Source of the DNA: Ascaris suum
Taxonomy: Eukaryota > Nematoda > Chromadorea > Rhabditida > Ascarididae
Assembly: GCA_013433145.1 (NCBI GenBank)
Contig: CM024180.1
Coordinates: forward strand, 6,514,001 to 6,578,000
DNA: 64,000 nt
Reading direction: 5' to 3'
Part shown: piece by piece, positions 49,101 through 63,142 of the stretch
How the letters are laid out: every line of letters starts with the position of its first letter
Position numbering within the stretch: position 1 is the stretch's first letter
Notes under the pieces: generated by a model
Databases searched by the model: none
What the model was told of the DNA's origin: nothing
Seen by the model: the letters and a program-made list of their open reading frames with translations, nothing else
Program-made: the position numbers and the translations under genes

Positions 49101-52100
49101 CTCCCTCCCTTGTCGCCCTTTCTGCATTTCGATAGATACTTATTACAATAAAAGATAAGTTCTTATTTATATTATTTGGCCTCCAAAACGCAGGTAAGTT
49201 GAAGACAGCTGGCGTTATAATTATGAAAGTTTAGACAGAATTATGTTTTCGAATTTTTGTGAGGTAGAAGAATCTCTGAGGTTAACCGTGTGGGAATGAA
49301 GTATATATTTCCAAGGAGAGTTATGGAAATTTGGTGAATATTAGTATGTGACTTGAATTATGGCCGTTCGATGATATTTTTTACCGAATTTTCCGCCTAT
49401 GGAATATTTTAGTTAATAATTTAGGAGTTAAGCATTACTTTATTGTTTATATCTCGTAACAAGAGGTCCATTTCGCACCATGAACGCAGACCGCTTGGAT
49501 GTTGTCCTGGTGTCTACGAGATCATGGAAGGGGGAAGGGAGGGAGAAGGGGAGCGGAAAGAGCAAACCTCTGCTCCGGCTAGTTGACAAAAACCATCATA
49601 AGGCACGATTATAACAGGAATTTAGATTTCTTCCTCAGCAGTTTTCTAGAACTTGTATGGGGATGAAGTATTGAATTATTTAGTGCAGATGTTGTTCAAT
49701 TAAAATGACAGAAGTTTCTTTAAACTTTCAGTTATTTTGTATGGTAGAATTCTGCAGAGTTTTGGCGAAAGCGAAAATATACCTTTGTCATCAATCTACC
49801 CGCTCCCTTATCTTACATACCTCAATGATGCCTTTTCAGTTAATTTTCCATCCACCTGTGATTTTTATTGGTATTGTTGGCTTGCAGGATTTGAGCTTGT
49901 CTACATGGACGAATTTATTGATAATCTTCTAAGGCAGGAGCGTTATTGCGATATCCAGTTGCCTCGTCTTCAGGTTGTCTATAAAAAATTCTTCAAAAAA
50001 TAAAGCCAGAGAGGGTGGGCTCTAATGAGTCTTCTGTAGGCTATCGTGAGTTCTTCTATAGGCTCTGATAAAGTTGTTCCTTGTGAATTTTTTGTCACTG
50101 AACAGGCGCACTAAAGGGAAAAGATTTGGATTGTCGAACGGTTGGATGTTAGTTTTGAGCACTTTTAAATGAAATGTAAATTGGTGAGTTTGATTTGAAT
50201 TAGTTATTCATTTATTAATGTTGAGAAATTTGCATATTTAATGCCTTTTGAGGCCCATTAGCATTATGGAGTGAATATTCAGCTGCATTCAAAGTTTTTG
50301 GCGAAATATAAAGCAATTATCATCACTGCACTGGAGCGCAGTTTTGTCAAAAATTCTTTAACTTTATTTCTGTATAATTTTGTATTATAGTACTTAAGAC
50401 CTGGTCACAGCATATTGTTAGCTGATTTTTTTATTGCAAGTGCAAATGCTTGCAAAGGATTTATCGGCTGGCATTTTGTGATGGTTGAGGGATGAAAACC
50501 TAATCGATAAATGAATCCATAGCAGTGGTAGATAAATTCCCGAGTTGATGCTCTAATTAAACGAGTAGGTGCAATGTAGTCTTGCTTGCTGTTTACGTTG
50601 TTTAGAAATTTTGGTTGTTATGTGAATAATAAATATTTTAGAGTCGTCAAGCGTTGGAGGAGGTTGGTGAGTTGCAGCCGTATGTCAGTGCATTGGATGA
50701 AGATTTGGACAAGCTGTCGTCGTCTGATTCAGAAGAGGAGGAACGAAACACACGAAAAAAAGAACGACCGAGGGTGAGCTACTTGCTTATTTTTTGATGT
50801 GATTTCTTGATGAGGTGACAAGGATTTCTCAGGACAATTGAATAAATATAGCCGTGAAGTTAATATTTAGACCGCCTTCGCGCTTAATTGATAACTTAGG
50901 TGACTGACAGGTGGTTAGTAAGACAGACTGTTAAGTAATAAGTAAGCTTATCAGTCAATAATGATTTAGATTAATTTGGTGGTTTTCTATGAACTCGTGA
51001 TGGTATAGGTCGTGATGCGTTATTAACATGGAATGGGAGTTGTCAAGGGAATTTTTTTTTCTAGCTTCGGTTGTTCATTTGTGTGTTTTCAGTTGGTTTC
51101 ACGTCGTCGTAGTCGTTCAAATGATCGGGAAAGAGAACGAGGATCGGATCGTACAAGAGATCGTGATAGAGAGAGGGATAAAGAAAGAGAAAGAGAACGC
51201 GACCGAGAAAGGGAACGGGAACGTGAAAGAGAGAAAGAGAAGGAGCGTGATCGTAACAGAGAAGCAGAAAGGGATCGCGAAAGGACCAAAAGGAATCGAT
51301 CGCCTGATTATCGTGAGAGAGGTTGCGTTTCTTTTTTTTTAATTCCCTCTTGATGACTTTTACTCACATAGCTGAATGATGTTTATATGGAATAGTTTTT
51401 CTTCAAGAAAGACGACGAATATTCCACAACGCTCGAATCGACGGCTTGAAGCGTTGAGAATTTAGAGTTGTACACTTGACATGAGGAGGATTTCAAGGAT
51501 TCGAAGATATTTTCAGTTTTTTAAAATTTGTTTTCATTAATTACTTTTTTATTTATTGCTCACTTTCGACCTTTTAACACTCGGGTTCATACTCTCACGT
51601 TTACTGATTAACTTGCTGATTTCATTGCTTGTGTGAATGATGTGTTTGTATTATTTTGTGAACAGTGACAATGAAAACCTCGTTCGTGGGCGGGGGATGA
51701 ACCCATGATTTATTGCCTTCCTAGTGAACGCTTTACCAGTGAGCTATCGCGGACAAGTTTTCATTGATTATCACAAAAAAACGCAGATCATTTCAGTCTG
51801 AGCTGTTGCCTTTGCCTTTAACTTAAATATATTATCGATCGATTAGTTGCCCTTAAGAAAATAGTATAGTTTAAGTCAACGGCGAAGTCCGCTTAGAGAG
51901 GAGTGCATCTGAGGGCAGATATAGAGAAATTGATGTATACGATTCATATAGTAAAGAAGTAGCATTCGTTATATCGATATTATACATTAAACGCAAGCAA
52001 TGGAGAGTAAACTTCCCTGGGAAGGCGGATAGTGCTTGCGGCGGGAGGAGAAAAAGAATTGAGGGTATCAAGCAGGCCGGTATGGCTTATACCGATAGAC

Positions 52101-53231
52101 GGAAGCCATAATGGGCTTTGTATTGTAGTGCTAAAGCATTCAAAAAGAGCGTTGTTTATAGAATGGATAGAGCTGATAGGTGTGAGGACAGTGTCCGGTT
52201 TTAGTAATAGTGATCTTTGCGAGTAAAATATTTTTGCATCTTTACATCTACTAATTTGTAACTAAGCATATGTTACGGAGGTTTTGTTCCACCTTCTTTC
52301 GGTGTATTTCAAACCGAACTCGATTCTGTCAATTCGAATTGAACTTAGAAGGTGGGTATTTTGGGATCTTTTGATTTGGTGTTCTAAAATGTGCCATACA
52401 TAATCTTGCCATTTTATGATCTTTCAAAAATCTTTATAGTTGAAGCTGCTAAATCTCATTCATATTATATGAGGTTTTTAAATCATTTTACTGCGTCTAA
52501 GCAGCAACCGCGATGGTGAGACAAGGTGTAGGGGCCGATCCCGCTGCAAGACGACGCTCAGATGAATTCACATGGCTTCTAAACTGCACAGTATGTGTAC
52601 TTGAGAACCAAATTGCACATGAGGATCTAGAAAGGGATGCCCAGTAAATAAACCGAGAAGGTGGATGCTTCGAATCTAATCGCGAGTTCCACTTCAGCAC
52701 CACTGCACTATCTTTAATTATCAAATCTCGCAGCCTGAGGTGTTTGAAATAAGAGGCTAAAAGTTCATGACATCGTCTGTAGAGTTAAATGGCTGAAGGT
52801 GCAGCCAAATATCCTTCGAGTATTTCCTGCTTATAGCAGAATGAATAATTCTTGAAAGAATTTCCTAAGACCTGAACGTTCTCCATGCAGCCAAATTAGC
52901 TGTTAGCATCTCCCATCTCCTTACGTCTCGCGTCTCCTTCATCTATACGGCAAAGGTCTTATTTTAGCCATCTGTACGCGTCTTCGATGAACTCTATAGA
53001 GTAGCTTCGATAGCTTCGAATAGAGCTTCACATGAACTTGTAGTATACACCTGTCATTGATGTGTAGATTACATCACGGCTTTGAAGTGTCGGGTACTGG
53101 TTGCAAATCCTATATCGACCATGCACCGCATAATTTCACATCATATTATAGATCGTGGAGATCGTCGGGACAGAGACAGGGAACGTGATAAAGAAAGAGA
53201 TCGCAAAGAAAGGAGAGACGAGAGCAGATGA
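46161..53231 (+). CDS. prp-38: pre-mRNA-splicing factor PRP38 (complete, seven exons)
   Basis: Exons 46161-46290, 47848-48007, 48859-48980, 49888-49973, 50642-50773, 51093-51321 and 53152-53231 join in frame to 312 aa with all canonical GT and AG sites. The start MANRTVKDA, then NPQYLVEKIIRTRIYDSKYW, KPTPFLCLSLKLLQIQPEKD, YKYLEPLYNDYRKL and MDEFIDNLL, follow the PRP38 domain along about residues 1-180. An acidic serine stretch (LSSSDSEEEE) comes next, then an Arg/Glu/Asp-rich tail (RDRERDKERER…) that ends DESR. PRP38 joins the spliceosome B complex and is needed for its activation; it acts in the nucleus. The ATG at 46161 was chosen over a GTG two codons earlier because family members begin MANR. 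The charged tail has mainly RE/RD pairs with few RS pairs. Antisense open frames over exon 6 are shadows. Introns hold pyrimidine or purine tracts, a GC-rich island (intron 1) and a tRNA-like hairpin (intron 6). Confidence 0.96.
47140..47480. other. GC-rich island in PRP38 intron 1
   Basis: About 340 bases are clearly richer in GC than the surrounding intron, with dense short palindromic words (GACCAGGGGTCC). A minus-strand frame is open over part of it (…RFATDNCFCRAIPSVRSYH…), with no splice sites or family match. An inserted, decayed mobile element is the simplest reading. Confidence 0.35.
48801..48838 (+). other. decoy 3' splice site upstream of PRP38 exon 3
   Basis: TTTTGCAG|GTATATT at 48806/48807 repeats the true junction TTACAG|GTATATT at 48858/48859, 52 bases upstream. 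Use of the first site keeps the first codons (K Y I) but then reads GCA GGT GTC GCA GAT GTT TGA, an early stop. Confidence 0.5.
51655..51778 (-). other. tRNA-like element within an inverted-repeat hairpin (SINE or tRNA pseudogene)
   Basis: On the minus strand 51754-51684 shows a pol III A-box-like TAGCTCACTGGTAAAGCG and, about 30 bases on, a B-box-like GGGTTCATCCCC, with tRNA-like length (71 bases). The D arm and T arm can pair; the acceptor and anticodon stems pair poorly, so it is probably not a working tRNA. Outside it lie matching arms: CAATGAAAAC (51669-51678) with GTTTTCATTG (51757-51766), and TTTTGTGA (51655-51662) with TCACAAAA (51771-51778). The long extra stem suggests a mobile tRNA-derived unit. 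It lies antisense in PRP38 intron 6. Confidence 0.5.
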
Positions 53232-56665
<3,434 letters not shown>

Positions 56666-59315
56666 CTAACGATTGGTATATAACCAAGACTGAAGAACCA
56701 CTGTATTCGATTTTGCATCGGTATACTTTGTACATTCGTTGTACGTCTGCAAGATTGATTGCACCACGGTGTCTACCAAAAGGGAAATCGGAGTTTAGAT
56801 GATTGGATCCCATATTATCAGTTACTATAATTCTTAAAAATTATCAGTGATCGAAAAGTTTCGTTTTGCATTATTCGTTCTACATTTTGATGAGCATCAA
56901 CATATTACTTATTATGTAACTTGTATTCGATGTTAGGGTTGTGAAATTATTTTCTAACAGTTTGAAATTAAATTTTAGGTATTCTTTGTGGAATTATCAT
57001 CGAATATTCGAGGTCTCCATCGATCATTAATGTCATATTTCCTTCAGAGGTGCTAGTCATCCTTCCCTCCTCCTTCTCTCTTTTCTTCCTCCCCTTCCGC
57101 TCCCACTTCGCCTTCCCCACTATCCTCCCTTTCTTCTCCTCCAGTCTTCCTAAGAAATAATCCACCTTTTAATTGCCAAGAATTATAAACGAACTTGTCT
57201 TGCGTTATTAAATCCTCGTCATATGGTAGAATTTCCACGTCGAAACGATCGCTCTTTGGATCGCCTTTTAATCGACGTATCTAAATTGTATTCACTAATG
57301 ATTGGTGAATTCCACAAATGATAGGTATTAAAATATAGACCAGACCAGTCGCTCAAGCATTTTCACCTACACTGTTCCCCCCTCCCCTCCCAGCAGGGGA
57401 AGGACGAACGGATATGGGGAAACACGAATGAATCATCCCTCAGGTTGATATTCTCCACTAGAGGTAAGTTAGTTGAAAATATATTCTAATGCATAGATAG
57501 AAATATGAACGATATCTATCTATTTGCAATCTGGAAATTGTAGATGTTTAATGAATTTTGTCCGATCGTTTGATAGAGGTTGCTTTGATGATCCGATCTA
57601 TTCCTTTCCTCACCTCCCTCTCTTTCATCCATTCTCTTGCTTTTGCATTTTAGGTTAATAAGTATTTCAGGATATTTCAGAGAATCAAGATTAATAGGCC
57701 CAATAATTAACGGTAAATAGCAAATTATAATGAAATTTTCAGGCGAATTTTATATTATAATGCTTCGTTCTAATTAAAAAACGCAAGAGCAGTAATTTCT
57801 ACAGTTTATCGAAATTTCCTTTCTATTTCCAGCATAAACGGCTTATATAAGATGCTTTTTTTATGGAAAAGGATAGATGGGATGAACGTTGAAATTTACG
57901 TTACTAAATGGAGAAAATGAGGTATGATATGGGATCCGATTTAACAACCTGGAGTACGAAATTCCCTTGGCCGGAATGGTACCACTGATTCTGTTCACTC
58001 GAAAACGATTTCGATTCGTCACTTTTACCTGAAATTAACCTTGGTCGACGAAAATTTCAAGTAACAAGATTATAGACATCAGATAGTGCAATATATCTTC
58101 CTTTACTTTTTGCATTAAAAAACATTTGCCTTATATCTTTTTTTCTTAATCATTCGTTATCTCTTCATTCATAATCAGTGATGCAACAATTGAGCACACT
58201 GTTTCTTCTATTTCACATGCAGTTTTTTTTGCACTTTTTATGCGTTCTTTTTGGCAAAAAGTGTCTTGTAGATATGATGATATGTGAGGGAAATATTTGT
58301 ATATTCTTTGGTAGTTTGGTTTTTTGCACAGTTTTTTTGCCTATTTATTCAATAATTCGGTGGTTTTTTAGCAAAACTTTCCGCCCATCGATTTGATAGT
58401 TCAGCTGTGATTTGCCAATCTCTGAATTGCCAAACGATGGAGCCGAAATGAGAATGAAATTAATTACATATAATCGATACGGTGGGATAATCATCGAAAT
58501 CGAATTCTATTTCAATCAATTATCAAATCGAATAAAAGTACGAGTAGTCAAGTATGCGATGAAATTTATCGAGTAAATTCTATGATGTAAATGACTGAAT
58601 GAGGATATTAGCAAACTTTCTGGCAATTAATTTAATATAAGCAAGCGTCCGCTTATTATTCGATTAAATGGTTTCATTACAACATTTTCATTTGTGATGT
58701 AGTTAACGCATATCGAATAGCCATTGTAGGGAAGATATTTTTCTAAATCAGTTTCTAAAGTTTTCTTGGAATACAGGAATTTGGGGGGGGGGGGGGAGGG
58801 TGAAACAGGAGGGGAAAGATGACTGGGACGGTGAGCGGATGGATGAGACGTTCTTGGGTTGAGGGGGGGGGGGGGGGGGGAGTGGGGGCTAAAGGATAAT
58901 AAAAGTTAGCACAGTTCTTCTTTCACAGTTTATTATGCACTCATAACGGAATTTTCTTAGTGCATATGCATGTAATTTTCTCAAATATTTCTGCTATATT
59001 CAGTAAACATGACAAAGAGACAACAATCTTATCAATAATTGAATCGATAATCGATCAATAATATTCGATCAGTTGAGCTAATCGATTGATTGTTATTGAT
59101 TGACCAAAAATTTAAATAGCAATAAAACTTTTTTCTTCAGAGAATTTTTCAACACACAACATTAATTAACCGCAAGAAATATAATATGCTAACTAACACG
59201 AAAAGCGATAGGGAATGTGTTTTCGTTGGTGATTTCATGCTCGACAATCATCTCCTCATTCGAACAAACCCAAACGTTATCCGGCTCGATCTTCACTTTC
59301 ATACCTTCGATTCGC
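56666..59315 (-). CDS. MSP-domain (major sperm protein-like) protein, 5' incomplete, apparent frameshift
   Basis: Exons in coding order: 59315-59198 (MKVKIEPDNVWVCSNEEMIV…, PIAFR), 58028-57949 (VKVTNRNRFRVNRISGTIPA), 57280-57166 (IRRLKGDPKSDRFDVEILPY) and, more tentatively, 56772-56666 (TVVQSILQTYNECTKY… stop TAG at 56666-56668). The strand order 'EP…V…N…PIAFRVK.TN…RFRVN…G.IP…GDPKSDRF' matches the MSP immunoglobulin-like fold. Such domains occur in sperm motility proteins and in other cytosolic proteins. Exon 2 is 80 bases, one short of the length that keeps frame. The MSP pattern moves from one frame to the next at TTGGCCGG (57967-57974). A donor two bases earlier in exon 1 (C|GTGTTA) would keep the downstream frame but replace the middle of the domain. 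The start lies above 59315. A competing last exon at about 57047-56971 has a weaker acceptor. Confidence 0.7.
57967..57974 (-). other. site of apparent one-base deletion in MSP-domain gene
   Basis: Before this point exon 2 matches MSP in one frame (…RFRVNRISGTIP). After it the match continues in the next frame (QGNFVLQ, joining IRRLKGD in phase 0). Restoring one base would make exon 2 exactly 27 codons with phase 0 at both ends. It could be a real mutation, an allele or an assembly error. Confidence 0.6.
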
Positions 59316-59386
59316 CTTAAATTTATCCTCCTATACGTATATCATTGTTAGTGATATAATTTATATCGGCTTATCATAGATATTTT

Positions 59387-59434
59387 TTTTTTACAGGTAA
59401 GTTGTAGTTTTTTCTTTACAGGTAAGTTGTAGTT
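59387..59434 (+). repeat. 25-base tandem duplication carrying two TTTACAG|GTAAGT junction-like motifs
   Basis: TTTACAGGTAAGTTGTAGTTTT occurs twice. Each copy is a strong 3' splice site fused directly to a strong 5' splice site, with the AG|GT points at 59396/59397 and 59421/59422. No plus-strand gene is recognised around it. Confidence 0.8.
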
Positions 59435-60139
59435 TTCTTTTAATATACCTAAAAAAGACCGATCATAAATGTCGATAATCGACAAAGTGTTATGATATTC
59501 ATATATCAGCAATAAATCTCACGAATACAATATTCGAATTTATGTGTTTGAAAAAATTGTTTTTTTTTTAAACTGTAATTTGAATATTTTAAACACCTTC
59601 AAAAAAAAAATCATTTATATTCAAATATTCGAAAATTAAAGTTTAATTTTTGCGATAAAATTTTCCACATTTTTATGCAAAAAATAACTTTTTTTTTAAA
59701 CGAATTAATATAGTTTTATTGATATTCTATACATTTTTCTTTTTTTTTGGTGTAAATTAAATCGACTCTATTAAATAATATTAAATTTTCAAATTTTCTC
59801 ACAATAGGATTTGCATTAATTTCATATTTTTGAAGCTGTTTGAAATTTCTAAATTTTAGCGAATTTTTTTTCATACTTAAGAATCGTTTTTTTTTTAAAT
59901 CATCACATACATATTTGATAGTGATTTTATCTTTATATTTAAAAAAATATTCAAATTTGATGATGGCATCAAATTTGAAAATTTCTAAAATTTTCAAAAA
60001 ATTTTTTCATTAATTATTTATAGAATGTAGAAAAATTTCTCCAAAATGTTTGATGTATGTTGATATTTTCCGTCGGCGTTAATAATATGGCGATATTTAA
60101 TATTGAATAACTGAAATAAATAATGCCAATCAACTTCAC

Positions 60140-60223
60140 ATATTCTTCATTAGTGATCGCATCTTTAATAATTTCACTCCTCTCGCTGATCTCTTGACCT
60201 TTCCGTCCTTCCGCAGACTGCAA
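60140..60223 (-). CDS. possible exon of 28 codons (unassigned)
   Basis: The minus strand after GAATTGTAG is open as a charged helical-looking stretch (SAEGRKGQEISERSEIIKDA…EEY) to a possible donor TAT|GTGAAG, phase 0 at both ends. It could be an upstream exon of the MSP-domain gene, but the next known exon (59315) needs two carried-over bases, so another exon would have to lie between. Confidence 0.3.
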
Positions 60224-62227
60224 CTACAATTCGTGCTTCTCATAAATATGACGAATGGATCGATTCTTCAACTTTTATCGTATAATATAGGAGAACAAAA
60301 CGAACAATAATTTGTAGTATATATTCTCTATTATTTTCAATTTCCAATCTATTCTCTTCATGTTTCGTGCTATTTTTAATTCCTTTTCTATATTATTCTT
60401 ATTCTTAACAATTCTCTAATCGCATTTCTCTACTGCTTTATTATTTGAGCCGATATTAATTTAAGCATACGAGCGATTTAATTTATGCAAAGAATATATC
60501 GATAAAAGATTGTATATTATATGTGTAATTGTTGTGAAGGATTTACGATATCGTTAACGCTTTTTTTTATTAATTGTAAATGGAAAAGAGAAAAAAGCGA
60601 GGAAAAAATTTCTATTTTTTTCTGCTCCTCTTTATCAATGGCGCTATATGAATTGGCGATGAATCTCAAACGATAATCGAACGATCAACGGTATCGACGA
60701 TGGAAAAGGATATGATTAGATGCTCAAATTTTAACTATGAATTACCGCTTTGAGATTGATTCCTGATTTGAGATATTTTAGTGTCTTTTTTTGTGACATG
60801 AATTAAATTTGCATATAAATCAACCAACTTAAGTATTGATTAGTTTTAGCGCATTACTGAATAACGCTTCAATTTCTATTTATCAATTTCCGGTTGTATA
60901 TTAAACTAGAATTTGAGCGAAACATTTTATTTATTTTTTTTTTTTTTTTTTTTTATTTTATTTTATTTATTCATTTCATTAGCAACAATAAGCATATATG
61001 CATTTTTTACTCGACATTGACAGGTGTAAAGATTCAAAATTAGATTCTTATCTCGATGCAATCGTCGTTTAGACGATATCATTGCTTAAATATGATGATT
61101 TATTGCAATAAATCAACACAAAGATTTATATCTAAGTAACAATATGTAGTAAACCACCAATTACAAGCTCAACATTTATAAATTCTTCGAATATCTATGA
61201 AACGTATGTAATGGAAAGAGGATCAATTGCAATTTGTGGATTTTTCAATCGATGCATAAATCAATAATTTTATCGTGGAATATCAATTGTAATATGTGGA
61301 ATAGTATAAATTAGCCAACTCTTTGAAAAGGATTACGAAAGTGAAGGATATAGGAGAGAGGAGCAAAATGGATCTTCAATTAAAAGTTGCTTAAATATTT
61401 TAGGAAGCAGTTTTTTTCATATTTTGAGACAAGAGCAATATGCTAACCAATGATCTCTTCCTTTGTGATAATTCCCATGAGGAATCTAGAAAATTTGATG
61501 GGTTAATAAATAAATTGAATAAATAATTAAATAAATAATAAAGTTAACAAATAAATAAATAACAATTGTTTTTTTTTTTTTTGCTCTGACATTTGTCTGC
61601 TTTGACTAATTTGCTTCAATTATGTAAGTTTCATTAGACGATTTTACACAATATAGCTAAACAATTGACATAAATTTGTAATTACATTTACCACTCTGCA
61701 GTTAGTGTGAAGAATAGTTTTTGCAGGTGAAGATAGAAAAATTACAGGTATTTCGCAAAATTCGACGCCTTCAAGAAGAGTTTTTCAATTAAGAATTGAA
61801 ATTGTCGTTGGATATTTTGGGAAAGCACATTATGCATATTATCATTGTTTTTATATATTTTTGCAAAAATATTTTACTCTCATATAGTGTACCAGTTCCT
61901 GGCGCGTTTTCATATTTTTTAATGCACAAGTCACCTATCCTAATTAGCATAAACAAAATTTAATTTCAGTGGAGATTATGAATTGCTAATAATCGGAAAG
62001 TTCTAATTTTATCAAAGCTATGATTGAATATTCCACAAGGAATAGGTTATGTTAACCTTTACACCACCAATGGATTATCGCTATAAGTTCATGTGCCGCT
62101 TTTTTGCATATTAAATTAGCGCTATCCACATAAAGAGGAGATCTGCATATTTGGCAGAGCTTATATTATGGCATCGAAGAGCGAAACTTCGCTACCAACT
62201 CTAACCAGTGATCACATTTATTGTCTT

Positions 62228-62482
62228 TCACATAATGCCACTGATCGGCTTATGTGCTTCTGTGCCACGCCAGATGATACTTGTCACCCATGCAATTCTG
62301 GCCTCGACCCGTTTCGATATCTTTGGTTCCACTCGTTTTTGGGGCCGTGGTGTTCCCCCATCAACTGTTTCTATCTCACTTGCGCTCTTGCATGTCGGTA
62401 TCGACTGACGGTTCTCGGTCCCCGCCTTCTGCCTAGACTCGGTACCCTTTATGCCGCAGCCGCCCGTCACAACAATAAACAT
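62228..62482 (-). CDS. possible coding exon, polar and basic (unassigned)
   Basis: A GC-richer 255-base patch is open on the minus strand, starting at an ATG and reading SASEIETVDGGTPRPQKRVE…RVEARIAWVTSIIW. The opposite strand is also open (62168-62578) but yields a hydrophobic, Cys-rich antisense-like product. A good donor (GCAA|GTGAGA) lies inside. It could be a 5' exon of the MSP-domain gene or a separate gene. No family recognised. Confidence 0.3.
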   Translation of the reverse strand: MFIVVTGGCGIKGTESRQKAGTENRQSIPTCKSASEIETVDGGTPRPQKRVEPKISKRVEARIAWVTSIIWRGTEAHKPISGIM

Positions 62483-62968
62483 TTATGCACATTTATGTGC
62501 AAGCTTAAATTAAAATCCGTTGCGCAAATTGTTCACTATTATCGATGCCCAGCCGGTGAATGCAAATTATCTCTCTAAATGCTCGGCTGAAATTTACCGT
62601 TGTCATCCACTATTTCGACTGTATTCCCATTAGTAATAATAAAAAAAAACTAAAGCATTCATTAATAAAAGCAAATGAATCAAAGAAAATCACCTTGCTT
62701 GCGTGATTTTTTCGCCCATTCTCGCAATAATGATAAACGAACTAATAAACAATGAAGAATTCTGAAAACTTAAATATTATTTCGTTTATTTAAGCTATTT
62801 ATATTATGTAAATTATTTTGTATTAATTAAGCAATTTTTCATTACTGAAATTCACTCTGAAAATAATTTATTCAATTTTCACAGATTTATATCTTGAAAT
62901 TTTTTAAATCGAAACTTGAATGTACATGAAGATTTCAATGGGAGAAGATGATATAATGCCGTTCAAAA

Positions 62969-63142
<174 letters not shown>

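Noticed and set aside
51089..51289. Arg/Ser/Leu-rich minus-strand frame
   Set aside because: Antisense of the Arg/Glu-rich PRP38 exon 6.
62168..62578. 136-codon plus-strand frame starting with ATG
   Set aside because: Hydrophobic, Cys-rich, no splice sites; looks like the antisense of the more protein-like minus-strand frame. Not excluded entirely.
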